From Isoetes taiwanensis (taxonomy: Eukaryota > Streptophyta > Lycopodiopsida > Isoetales > Isoetaceae): a stretch of DNA of 64,000 bases. Positions 34,797-44,670 of the stretch are shown piece after piece. Where the stretch lies: NCBI GenBank assembly GCA_021234155.1, contig JAJEKV010000184.1:248001-312000 (forward strand), written 5' to 3'. The position numbers and the translations under genes are program-made. Each line of letters begins with the position of its first letter. Position 1 is the first letter of the stretch. Below the pieces are notes generated by a model. That model worked only from the letters and a program-made list of their open reading frames with translations. It made no database searches and was not told where the DNA came from.

Positions 34797-36392
34797 ATGC
34801 TGGAGTTTATGACGAAATGGGCGCTATTGCTTCTACTTATCCGATTAGCAACAGCAGGATCAAATTCTTCCCTGTGCAATACAGAATACATATGTGGAAG
34901 CTATGGAATTTGCAACCCAACCCAAGGAGACTGCTTCTGCGCTGATACATTTTCTGCCATAAGTCCAACCAATGCTTCAGATGGATGCAACCTAGGAAAG
35001 GATTATAGGACCCAATTCATATCGTTAAAAGGTGTGGGGTATAGTTCTTATCAAGCGTCTGATCCATTTTATTCTTCATACGCGTCTTCGAGTTGTGAAA
35101 ATGCCTGCCTTCAGAACAATACCTGTTATGCTGCATTTTTTAACGGATCGGGCGATTGTCACCTGTTGCTAAGGAAACCCGGTTCTCTCCTATATACAAA
35201 TGATCAGAATGATGTTGCCTTCATCTATGTTGCTGGTAAATCCTGCCGCGGTTGTGGCCTTGCCGTTGGTGCAATTATTGGAATTACTCTTGGATGCTTC
35301 GTAGTTTTAATGTGTTTAATTGTGCTTGCATATTGCTGTATCAAGAAGAATATTAAAACACCAAAGATTCCTGATGAAAACCCAAAAATGGGTCTAATAG
35401 GTCCGATCCAGTATTCATATTTTGAGATAAATAAAATGACCAAAGGTTTCAAGGAGAAAATAGGTCACGGCGGATATGCTGATGTATTTAAAGGATCTAC
35501 TGCATCTGGTATGCAGTTAGCTGTCAAAGTAATCAAGGCTGCAGAAAGCCAAGTCAAATGTTTCAACAGGGAGATAACAATCCTATCGGTTATTCATCAT
35601 CTGAACCTGGTTGATTTTGTGGGTTATTGCTCAGAAAACACCAAAATGATTCTAGTGTATAAATTCATGGAGAATAGTTCCCTAGACAAATGGATTTTCA
35701 ACAATTCGGCCGATCCGTTAAGCTGGGCAAAAAGGTTTAACATCATCACAGGTGTTGCATGTGGAATAACATATTTACATGAGCAGTGTGGAAGCATTGT
35801 TTTACATTTAGATCTGAAGCCTCAAAATATACTATTGGATGAGAAATTCATCCCAAAAGTTGCTGATTTTGGTCTTAGCAGGCTGCTAGACAGGGACCAA
35901 TCGATGACCTTCACACAGACAATAAGAGGGTCACCATTATACATAGCTCCAGAATGCATGATGGGAGCTGGACTAAATGAGAAGATGGATGTTTACAGCT
36001 TTGGAATTATCATTCTGGAAATTGTGGGAGGGCGGAGCATTATAGATACGTCGGGATCAGCACTTGTAGAAGCTGTCTCAGGCATTGAGAGGGAAGATTT
36101 TTTTCCATTTGAGCTTGTAGATGCTGCCATCCATACAGCGGTTGATGAAATTCAAGTTAGGCGGGTGATTCGGATTGCGTTTCATTGCCTTCTGACACCT
36201 TCTGAACGCCCTACCATGTCTGCTGTTCTTCATATGCTGCAGGGAAGAATACCCATCCCAGCTATTTCTGCTCCACAGGAGGCAAATTTGAAGTCTTGCT
36301 TTGCATCCAAATGTTCGCCTTTGGCATATGTTGCAACACCTCTTATGAGCTATAGCTATGATCGAGAAATTTCTCCTTCTCCAAGCAGATAA
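34797..36392 (+). CDS. S-domain-like receptor kinase lacking the B-lectin domain
   Basis: A single 531-codon exon. Residues 1-20 form a signal peptide (ALLLLLIRLATA). Then come an EGF-like Cys cluster (27-64: CGSYGIC, DCFCAD, DGC), a PAN-like region (about 80-150: SCENACLQNNTCYAAFF, CHLL), a membrane segment (about 155-181) and a kinase domain (about 218-482). Glycine loop GHGGYADVF, Lys244 in AVKVI, HLDLKPQNILLD with Asp339 (no Arg before Asp, so non-RD), DFG at 357-359, and IAPE are all present. Intronless architecture and the EGF-PAN-TM-kinase order match SD2-5-type S-receptor-like kinases, but the N-terminal mannose-binding B-lectin domain is absent. The ATG at 34797 is preferred because it starts the signal peptide; the upstream in-frame ATG at 34665 would add 44 non-signal residues. 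Probably a plasma-membrane Ser/Thr kinase; ligand unknown. Confidence 0.85.
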   Translation: MLEFMTKWALLLLLIRLATAGSNSSLCNTEYICGSYGICNPTQGDCFCADTFSAISPTNASDGCNLGKDYRTQFISLKGVGYSSYQASDPFYSSYASSSCENACLQNNTCYAAFFNGSGDCHLLLRKPGSLLYTNDQNDVAFIYVAGKSCRGCGLAVGAIIGITLGCFVVLMCLIVLAYCCIKKNIKTPKIPDENPKMGLIGPIQYSYFEINKMTKGFKEKIGHGGYADVFKGSTASGMQLAVKVIKAAESQVKCFNREITILSVIHHLNLVDFVGYCSENTKMILVYKFMENSSLDKWIFNNSADPLSWAKRFNIITGVACGITYLHEQCGSIVLHLDLKPQNILLDEKFIPKVADFGLSRLLDRDQSMTFTQTIRGSPLYIAPECMMGAGLNEKMDVYSFGIIILEIVGGRSIIDTSGSALVEAVSGIEREDFFPFELVDAAIHTAVDEIQVRRVIRIAFHCLLTPSERPTMSAVLHMLQGRIPIPAISAPQEANLKSCFASKCSPLAYVATPLMSYSYDREISPSPSR

Positions 36393-38177
36393 ATATTCTC
36401 TTCTTGCAGAATCATCTTAAAAATAATTATCCCTTTGCAATAATGTTAATCAAATAGCCAAAATAAGCTGCTTATAAATGACAATATTATGAAAACAAAG
36501 AGGTAGAGAAGGTATTTCCTTGTTGAGACTAGGAATTTTCTAGTTCAGATAGTAGATTGCAAAAAAAATTGGTAGATTTTTATTCATATCTGTATAAGGA
36601 TACAAATTTGCGATTGAGAACTAGAAATATCTGGCTATTTAAGGAAACATTAAGAAATTTTTAAGCTTCTGATTCAGACAATATCAGTTCCGTTCCCACT
36701 GGCAATCACAAAAATCGACTATGATATAATGAATAGTTGAGTTAACATTGTTGTTGAGGAAGTGGGCAAAAAATATGTAGAAATTTCAAGGTCCGTAAAA
36801 AAGACCACGTAATTCTTTTTACCATTAAAGAAAGTAAAAAATGGTAAAAGAAGTGACAGATGATGCCATCTAACTCCCAAATACAAATACAATTCCTTCT
36901 TGACGTATCTTTCATCTTGTAATGTTCTGTTGGCCGTTAAATATAGGGCCCTCCGAGCAGTAAGATCAACCTTGTTGACACAATGCCATTTACCAGTAAT
37001 CCAAATACTTCAATGTTGTTAAAAAGGCGACACCCATGCTTATGCTCCTAACCAAGGTAGCCTCAACAAAAATTTGAATGATCTCTACATGTGTCGAGGT
37101 ATCAAGCATACTAGGCCTAGTTTTGGATGCAATCCAATGCGATGGACATTGCCTGTTGCATGATATGGGCATTGCATATTGTTTCATCCGCTTTTTTCGT
37201 CTGGGCATTTTGTGTATGGTAAACACATTAACCCTAGAACCAAGACAAAATCAAAATATTCTAAATCTAGTAAAATCAAGATGAAATTTAAGGCTGGCAG
37301 ATTCAAAATTTGACAAATGAAAATATCCAAGATTTGGTGTTATCTTGAAAGAACCAAGACGTAATCAAAATATGGGATATGTGGAGTATCAAGACATGAT
37401 CAAAATATCGTGAAATTAGGATGGATGCTGCCAATGTGGCATTACCTAAAAAATGTTAGCTTCTATATGAGAATTTTGAAAGAATCAAGACATAATCAAA
37501 GTGGGGCTAAGTGTTGTTTGTTTTTTTGGGGGTATTAGAAATTTTGAAGAACCAAGACATAATCAAAGTGGGGCTAAGTGTGGGGTTGCGTAGAAACTTC
37601 GAAGAACCAAGACATAATCAAAATTCAGCTCGGACATAGGGTTGTGTCACAATTTGTGCCCAGTTAACAGCAAAATGGCCCGATGAATACTTTGCAATAC
37701 TCAAAACTAGGCAATTATGGCTCATTGGAATCCTTGAGAATTGCCCTCCTTAACAAACTCCGAAATTGCCTGCTCTGGTGCCCTAGATGGAAAACTAGAT
37801 GCTTTTAAAGTAAACCTCTTTCTGCCCCCATGCCCGAGTAAGGTGTTCTACATGTGATTTTGGGCAAAACGTAGTTCAAATGTGATGAGCGGTTTTTAAT
37901 GATGTTTGTCCAGTAGGCATACACCCGTCCTATCTTTTAATAAAGGCACCAGGGCCAAAGGTAGGCACCCCCCTTAATGAAAGTGTTGCTTGTGGTGTGG
38001 GGGTTGTGGCTCACTTGTGACTTCAAAATATTATTTTATACAAAGACCACGTCGAGTCTTGATTCCAACGAATACAGCCTGTAGGTGTTATCTTAAGGTG
38101 TGGTTGGCACAGTGCACAACGTTCACCAAACCACTTATAAAATTCCTAGTTCATTTGTAATAGTCTTGAGCAACAAT
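36393..38177. other. Spacer between kinase and malectin-like pseudogene (right)
   Basis: Mirror of 27884-29959. Carries the 3' flank of the kinase and what was the promoter of the malectin-like gene. Repeated AACCAAGACATAATCAAAG phrases at about 37490-37620 match the left 60-bp repeats. Confidence 0.5.
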
Positions 38178-38651
38178 ATGGCCATTACGCCATACACGCT
38201 GCTGATATCCCTCATCTTCTCTCTCACAGTTTCGGCCCAGCAAGGCAAGTGCTATGCGATATACTAATTGATCATGTAGAATCTAACAAAATGTTTATGC
38301 AGGGTTTCTAAGCATTGATTCCGGTGCAACTCTGCCATACGTAGACCACGCAACGAAATTGGTGGGTAGCGGATGGAGCGTATATTGATTCGGATCTATA
38401 TCGTGGTTTTACGGCACCAACATCTCCCCGCGAGCTCACCACTCTCAAGTATTTCCGGCTCCCAACACCAACAACCGCTTCGTCTTGCCGGTTGGGAAAA
38501 ACCTCAAGTATTTCTTTGTCGCATCCTTTTACTATGGGAATTACGATGCGTAGCAAGGTGGCCAACTTTTAATCTCACTTTCGATGGCTATTTGGAGGGC
38601 GTGGTTCGATGAAGTGTTTAAAAGCGGGTACCTGGCGGTATTGATACCATG

Positions 38652-38878
38652 TGCGCTATATGCTAAGGGCGTGGAGTCCAAAGATGGCTTTTAGGCCAAA
38701 GAGGGCCTTTAGTCCAAAAAGGGGCCTATGGTCCAAAGGGCTTTGGTCCAAAGATGGACCAAAGGGCGTGCATGCTATATAGTAGCTTCGGGGAGAGCTC
38801 GGGGGGCAGTTTGTGTCATAGGCCGAGGGGCTCGTGGTTGGGTGGTGAGATAAGCGTGCCCGTCAAGTGTGTGTTTTA
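38652..38878 (+). repeat. 5' LTR of the gypsy element
   Basis: Begins TGCGCTATATGCTAAGG and ends GTGTGTGTTTTA. It contains repeated GGTCCAAAG/GGCCAAAG words. It matches the 3' LTR at 43499-43721 with a GC insertion near the start and some single-base differences, so the insertion is not brand new. Confidence 0.85.
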
Positions 38879-38879
38879 G

Positions 38880-38892
38880 TGGTATCGAGCAA
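38880..38892 (+). other. Primer binding site (tRNA-iMet type)
   Basis: TGGTATCGAGCAA directly follows the 5' LTR. It matches the usual plant TGGTATCAGAGC primer site with one base missing. Confidence 0.75.
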
Positions 38893-39676
38893 CAAGTTTT
38901 GATGGCGGTTCCCACGCCAATGTTAACTTGGAAGATGAAGAGCTCAAGGAAAAACTTTTGAGTTAGAGCATGATAATTCGCTCATGAGAGAAAAACTTGC
39001 ACCGCCGAGGCTCGAATTGCGGAGCTGCAAGAATTGGATTCTCGGCTTGGTTGGTGGCCTTGATTAGCGGACAAAGCTGCGGGCGCCCACGTAGTGGCAT
39101 CAAAAGCGGGTGCCAATGTCAAAATTGAATTCAAAAAGTATTCACGCCACTAGTGATGCGGATGAATTATTCAGCGTGGCCGGATTTGAATTCATATTTT
39201 GCTAAGACTAAGGATAGCGAGGACACTTTCGGTTATATTTTTCTTTGGCGTCATCACGGATGGGGTTGCAAATTTGGTGGCTCGATATCCGTAAGAACCC
39301 GGCCGGTCGATCAACCTATTGTTACCTTCTTGAATTTGAAAAGCAAATCAAAAATCGTTTTTGGGTCATAATTGGGGGCTTGATCTTATCGCGGAATGGA
39401 ATAAGTTGACCCAACAAAACATGGAAGCTGATTCGATCTTTTCGCCCATACGAGTTTTAAAGAAAGGACTTCACTTAGTAAAAATGATCTTTGAGAAGTC
39501 CGAAAAACTCATGGGTGGGGTGCATCGTTAGATGCGGGCAAAGCTTCGACACGCAAGTTGCCAATCTTTCTTTTGGTGAGCTCGTAAGATGGCGAGAGAA
39601 AGTAGAGGAGGAAGGTTTGGCCCTTCTGAAGCCATTAATGCTCAACGTGGCCTCAAAGTTTCTATGAAAGAGGCGA

Positions 39677-40410
39677 GTGGTTTTAAAGGGGATAAATCAA
39701 TGGGATCTGCTCGAGGTCGGGCCATTCAAGCGGCCGCACGCGGGCGTTGCGGATAATGAACTGTTTGGGGCCAAAGAGCCAAAGGAATCGTATCAAGCAC
39801 GCAAGAAGCGGCTTATGCAAGAAAATAAGTGTTTTGTTTGTTATTCAACTGATCATAAGTTTTATGAATGCCCTACTTATTTGGAAAGAAGAAAGGGGAA
39901 CGAAAGGAAGCTACACCTACTCTTAAGTGCGGGACTAAGAAAGAGGATAAAAGTAAGAAAGTAGCTTCGTTGCGCGGAGATGGAAAAAGGGAAGAAGGTG
40001 GCTACGGTCAGGAAAAATCGGATATGGCTTACGTTGAGAATAGTAGTCTCTTACGATTTTGGGCTACTATTCAAGATCAAAAAGTACATGTCCTATTCGA
40101 TCCGGGCAGTGAGTTTGATTTTATTTCTGCTCGCTTGGTGAAAGAACTCAAATTAACTTCTATTCCTTTATCAAGTGATGTAGAATTAGCTACGCTTTCT
40201 TGAATGTTGCTCCTCAGCCTTCTTCATTTATGGTCAAGGATGTTGAATTTCAATTGCAAGGATATATCTGTAAACGTTCTTTCATGGTTTCTGACCTTGG
40301 AGGTATGGATATTATTCTAGGCATGCCATGGCATAAGGCTATTAATCCTCTTATAGATTGGAAAGCGGGTATTGTTATGTTATCCTTGGAAGGGGTAAAA
40401 AGACCTTCAA
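39677..40410 (+). pseudogene. Gypsy gag C-terminus and protease
   Basis: The zinc knuckle reads CFVCYSTDHKFYEC (CX2CX4HX4C, 39825-39870). Later, in another frame, comes the protease with VLFDPGSEFDFISARL (active-site DSG replaced by DPG) and then GGMDIILGMPWHKAINPLI. At least two frame changes (near 39900 and 40203) separate them. Gag upstream (39000-39670) is too decayed to follow. Confidence 0.8.
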
Positions 40411-40539
40411 GTTTGTGAAGGATGATATTGTATCCCCTATTCCCACGGTTTACGTTTATGCAGTTTAAGCGTTTGGCAATGAAAACTCATTTTGTGTATT
40501 TGGTGGTTTTGCGTTCTAAGTTAGAAGTATCCCCATTAA

Positions 40540-41200
40540 ATGGCGTCAAAGCAGTCTTTTTGCATTATTTTGATGATGTCTTTTCAAATGAAATTCCACA
40601 AACTTTGCCACCCCAACGTTTGGAGGACCACAGGATTGATCTTTTTTCCGGGGAAAGAACCTCCCTAATCAAGCTCCTTATCGGAGAATGCATGGCCAAC
40701 AAGTTGAGATTAGGCGCCGTGACTTGATGAGTTGCTTCAAGCTGGATTGATCCGCCATAGTTCTTCACCTTTTGGTGCTCCCTGTCTTGTTGGTTAGAAA
40801 AAAGATAATTCTGGCGCATGTGTATAGATTATCGCGCTTTGAATAAGATAACCATAAAGAATCGGTTTCCTATACCAAAGGGCGGATGATTTGTTTGATC
40901 AACTCAAAGGTGCCACAGTTTTTAGCCGTCTTGATCTTAAGTCGAGGGTATTGGCAACTTAAGGTTGCGCTGAAGATGTTCACAAGAGCGTTTAGGACAA
41001 CCTTTGGACATTATGAGTTTTTAGTCATGCCATTTGGACTTACAAATCGCCCGACTTCTTTTCTTGAGGCTAATGGGCGAATATTTGAAGATGTGCATGG
41101 TGTTTATGTTGTCGTGTTCTTTGATGACATATTAGTTTTTAGTCGGTCAGGAAGATCATTACTTGCATTTTTGAGAGGTTTTTCCGTCGGTTAGTGAGTC
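40540..41200 (+). pseudogene. Gypsy reverse transcriptase
   Basis: Blocks in several frames: the RT lead-in HYFDDVFSNEIP, then CIDYRALNKITIKNRFPIP (40815-40880), LDLKSRGYWQLKV, TTFGHYEFLVMPFGLTN and the catalytic FFDDILVFS (41120-41145, FxDD). Frame changes occur at about 40730, 40880 and 41190. Catalytic Asp residues are kept, but the broken frame makes it inactive. Confidence 0.85.
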
Positions 41201-41320
41201 TATTACTCTTAATCCTAAGAAAAGTATATTTTTCCAATCGGAAATTGAATATTTGGGTCATATTGTTTTTATATTTGAGGGTCTTAAAGTTGATCCCGGT
41301 AAGGTACAAGCAATTGTGGA

Positions 41321-42617
41321 TTGGCTTTGTACCTACTTCGATTCTTTGCATTGCGTTCCTTTTTGGGCTTATGCGATTATTATAGGAAGTTTGTCTGCAA
41401 TTTTGCTCGTTTAGCTTCAGATTTATATTTGTTGCTACGAAAAGATGTTCCTTTCCAATGGAATCTTAATCATCAGCTTGCTTTCCAAGTTTTAAAGGAT
41501 GCCATGGTTAATCCTCCTGTTCTGCGTTTGCCAAAGTTTGGTCTACCTTTCTTGTTATGTGTTGATGCAAGTGGTGTGGCTTTTGGGCGGTTTTGATCTT
41601 GAGGATGGTCATCCTATTGCTTATGAAAGTCGAAAGTTTTCTGACACGGAAAGTAGATATAGTGTTTATGATAAGGAATTTCTGGCTGTCATTCATGCTT
41701 TGAAAGTGTGGCGACACTATCTTATAGGGTCAACAGTTCATATTTTGACTGACCACCAAAGCATTAGGCACATTGTTTCACAGAAAACATTATCGGAAAG
41801 GCAGTTGAAATGGGTTGCTTTTATGCAGCAATATGATTTCTCAGTGGATTATCGTCCTGGTAAAGAGAATGTTGTAGCTGATGCTTTAAGTAGACGCTAT
41901 GCAGTTTGTTCTCTTTCTATAGCACAATCCAACCATTTGGAGGAAATGAAGCCATTGTATGCCACTGACCCTGATTATAAAGATATTTGGTTGTTAGCTC
42001 AAAGTGGCAATGCATATGGATATAAGATCGTTAATGGGTTCTTGTATAAAGGTCCAAAGCTATGCATTGTGCGGAACTTTCGGTCACTTATTCTTAAAGA
42101 AGTCCATGATGCACCTACTGCGGGTCATCGTGGCGTGGGGGCAACTTTGGCAAAGCTTGAACCATACTTTATTTGGCCTGGATTGCGGAGAGATGTTTTG
42201 GTTCATATTCGGCATTGTGTTACTTGTCAACGGATAAAGAAAGCGAACAAGAAACCTCATGGTGTTCCTTTATCCTTGCCTATTCCGGAGGCAAAGTGGG
42301 AACAGATCACTATGGATTTTATTGTTGGTCTTCCTCCCAGTTCTCGCAAGAACACTGTCATTTGGACAATTGTTGATTGTTTAACTAAGCATGCTCATTT
42401 TATTCCTTGTTCGGATAAGTTGACGGCTTATAGTGCGGCTACGCTCTTTATCAAAGAGATATTTAGGCTACATGGTTTGCCAAAGATTATTGTATCCGAT
42501 CGTGATACAAAGTTTACTAGTAAATTCTGGAAGGCATTATTTATGCGGTTTGGGGACGAGTTGAGGTTCTCCAACGCTTTTCACCCGGCCCGATGGACAA
42601 TCCGAGGTGGTCAATAA
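41321..42617 (+). pseudogene. Gypsy RT connection, RNase H and integrase
   Basis: RSFLGLCDYYRKFV and PFQWNLNHQLAFQVLKDAM form the RT tether. RNase H has PIAYESRKFSDTE, YSVYDKEFLAVIHAL and ILTDHQSIRHI, ending VVADALSRR. Integrase has the zinc-finger pattern (HDAPTAGHRGVG with CVTCQRIK) and the core with ITMDFIVGLP and VSDRDTKFTSKFW. The ORF 41499-42617 is the longest intact piece (372 codons). It runs out of frame just before the third catalytic residue (PDGQSEVVN, about 42585-42615). Confidence 0.9.
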
Positions 42618-43460
42618 AGTTATTTGTTCCATCTTAAGGGGTTTGTCAATGAACATCAAGGTCATTGGGAAGAGTATTTGCCTATTGCTGAATTTGTGTA
42701 TAATAATACCTATCGGTCTACCATAAAGATGACTCCTTTTTTCAAAGGCGGTCTATGGTCACTGTCTGCGGGAGCCACTCTTTCGAGTGTGTGAAGATGT
42801 TCCAGCTGCTGATGATTTGGTTATTGAGCATAAGGATCTCATAGACTTGCTTCAAGCTCGTATACGAGATGCTCAAGCATCTTTTGCAAATAAATCATCT
42901 AAGTTGCGGCAACCAATAGTTTTTAAGGAAGGAGATTGGGTATGGATGAGGATCCATAAAGGCCACTTTAAGAAAGATCTGCGCCAAGAAGGATCTTAAG
43001 TTGGCACCCGTTTCCATGGACCATTTCAAGTTATTAAAGTGGTCAATGAGAATGCATATCAATTAAGATTGCCTCAAGGTTGGAAAATGCATGATGTAGT
43101 GAATGTTTCATTCCTAAAGGCTTATCATGGTAAGGAGTTACCTCAACTTGGGAGGTTAAGCGAGCGAATTGATTGATGATTCCGAAGTTCTAGAGCCGGA
43201 AACAATTTTGGCGGATAAATCCACTAGTGGTTCAAGACAATATTTGGTTAAGTTCGCTCACAAACCTTTGGAGGACGCTTCATGGAGTGCGTGGCAATGT
43301 TTTAGAAGCTTATCAGGATATTCTTAGAGAATATAAAGATCGGAAAGCAAAGGAAGCCGAGGGACAAGAGGAAGTCCAAGCACGAGGCTTCTACTATGGG
43401 CCCAAGCGAGGGCCAAGGAAGGATTATGCTCGGATGGCTAAAGGTATTTAGATACCCTTT
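42618..43460 (+). pseudogene. Gypsy integrase C-terminus and chromodomain-like end
   Basis: HQGHWEEYLPIAEFVYNN is the end of the integrase core. After further frame changes GPFQVIKVVNENAYQLRLP is the C-terminal barrel. LEPETILADK with YLVKFAHKPLEDASW is a chromodomain-like tail, which in chromoviruses steers integration to heterochromatin. PPT follows at about 43484. Confidence 0.75.
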
Positions 43461-43483
43461 TGCAGCAGAGGACTGCTGCAATG

Positions 43484-43498
43484 TCAAGAGGGGGGGAA
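43484..43498 (+). other. Polypurine tract of the gypsy element
   Basis: AAGAGGGGGGGAA lies immediately before the 3' LTR start (TGCTATATGC at 43499), the expected plus-strand primer. Confidence 0.8.
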
Positions 43499-43721
43499 TG
43501 CTATATGCTAAGGACGTGGAGTCCAAAGATGGCTTTTAGGCCAAAGAGGGCCTTTAGTCCAAAAGGGGGCCTATGGTCCAAAGAGGGCTTTGGTCCAAAG
43601 ATGGACCAAAGGGGCGTGCATGCTATATAGTAGCTCGGGGGAGAGCTCTGGGGCAGCTGTGTCATAGCTGAGGGCTCGTGGTTGGGTGGTGAGATAGCGT
43701 GCCACGTCAAGTGTGTGTTTT
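43499..43721 (+). repeat. 3' LTR of the gypsy element
   Basis: Matches the 5' LTR; begins TGCTATATGCTAAGG and ends GTGTGTGTTTTA. The malectin-like exon resumes right after it. Confidence 0.85.
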
Positions 43722-44670
43722 AATGTCTGCGAGTCTCACGTTCCCATCAAAAGAGAGCAGCAGCGTTAGTCTTTGCCTCAGTAGCACCGATGTAGAGACG
43801 AATGTTCCTTTTATTTCCGCCCTCACTCTAAGAACCCTTCCTACTGGATTCTACAGTCATCCTGGAGGAGACGTTTTCTTGCATCTGAAATATAGGCTTA
43901 GCTTAGGTGCAAGTTCTTACGGCGTACTTGCGTAAGTTATATCTATTTTTATTTCTATTTTCTTGTATTTCACTTACCAATGAATGATGCATATCGGATT
44001 CATGAATTAGTGCTCCCATGCTAAGAATCCGCTCCGTTGACATTAAAAGAATTCTATCTATCTATGTATTCTTATTATTTAGGTGGATTTATGCAGATAC
44101 CCTGACGATCAGTATGACAGAGAATGGGACTTGGATGCCGGACCTCCACCCAATGCTATTGCTAGAACAACTAATCTTACCATAACAACCAATGACATGC
44201 CCAATCAACCACCTCCCAAGGTGATGATGACGGCCTTTGAAGCACTCAATGTTTCGACCTTCAATTATACTCTTGACTTGGGAACACTCTCTTCTAACTT
44301 GGCTATTTATCTCTACTTCATGGAGTTGAGCACTCGTGTTGCCACAGATGTCCGAATGTTTACTTTATATGTTCAACTCAATGATGAGGTACATTCCACT
44401 GTTGTCAATCTCAGGTATGCAACTGATTGGACAACAATTTGGGGCACCTTTGCTGGTGGCTATTATGAAGTTCTATCGCCAGCTACCTTGACCATTTCCT
44501 TGGTTCCAACAAAGAATTCTACTTTGCCCCCAATTTTCAACGCAATGGAAGTATTCAAGTATGACGAACCTACTCCGGCAATCCCAAGCCCACCACCACC
44601 ACCACCACCACCACCAAGTACCAAGCCATCTCCACCTCCACCCGCATCATCTTCACATCCTGACGTACGA

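Larger units (their letters stand above)
38652..43720 (+). mobile_element. Ty3/gypsy chromovirus-type LTR retrotransposon, decayed
   Basis: About 5.07 kb, flanked by about 225-bp direct LTRs (38652-38878 and 43499-43721), with PBS at 38880 and PPT just before 43499. Domain order is gag/CCHC, protease, RT, RNase H, integrase, chromodomain, as in plant chromoviruses. The frame is broken many times. It sits in exon 2 of the right malectin-like gene. The flanks read GATACC-ATGT and ATGT-CTGCG when the LTR edge is set at GC; this is a possible short target duplication, but a clean 5-bp one is not seen. Confidence 0.9.
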
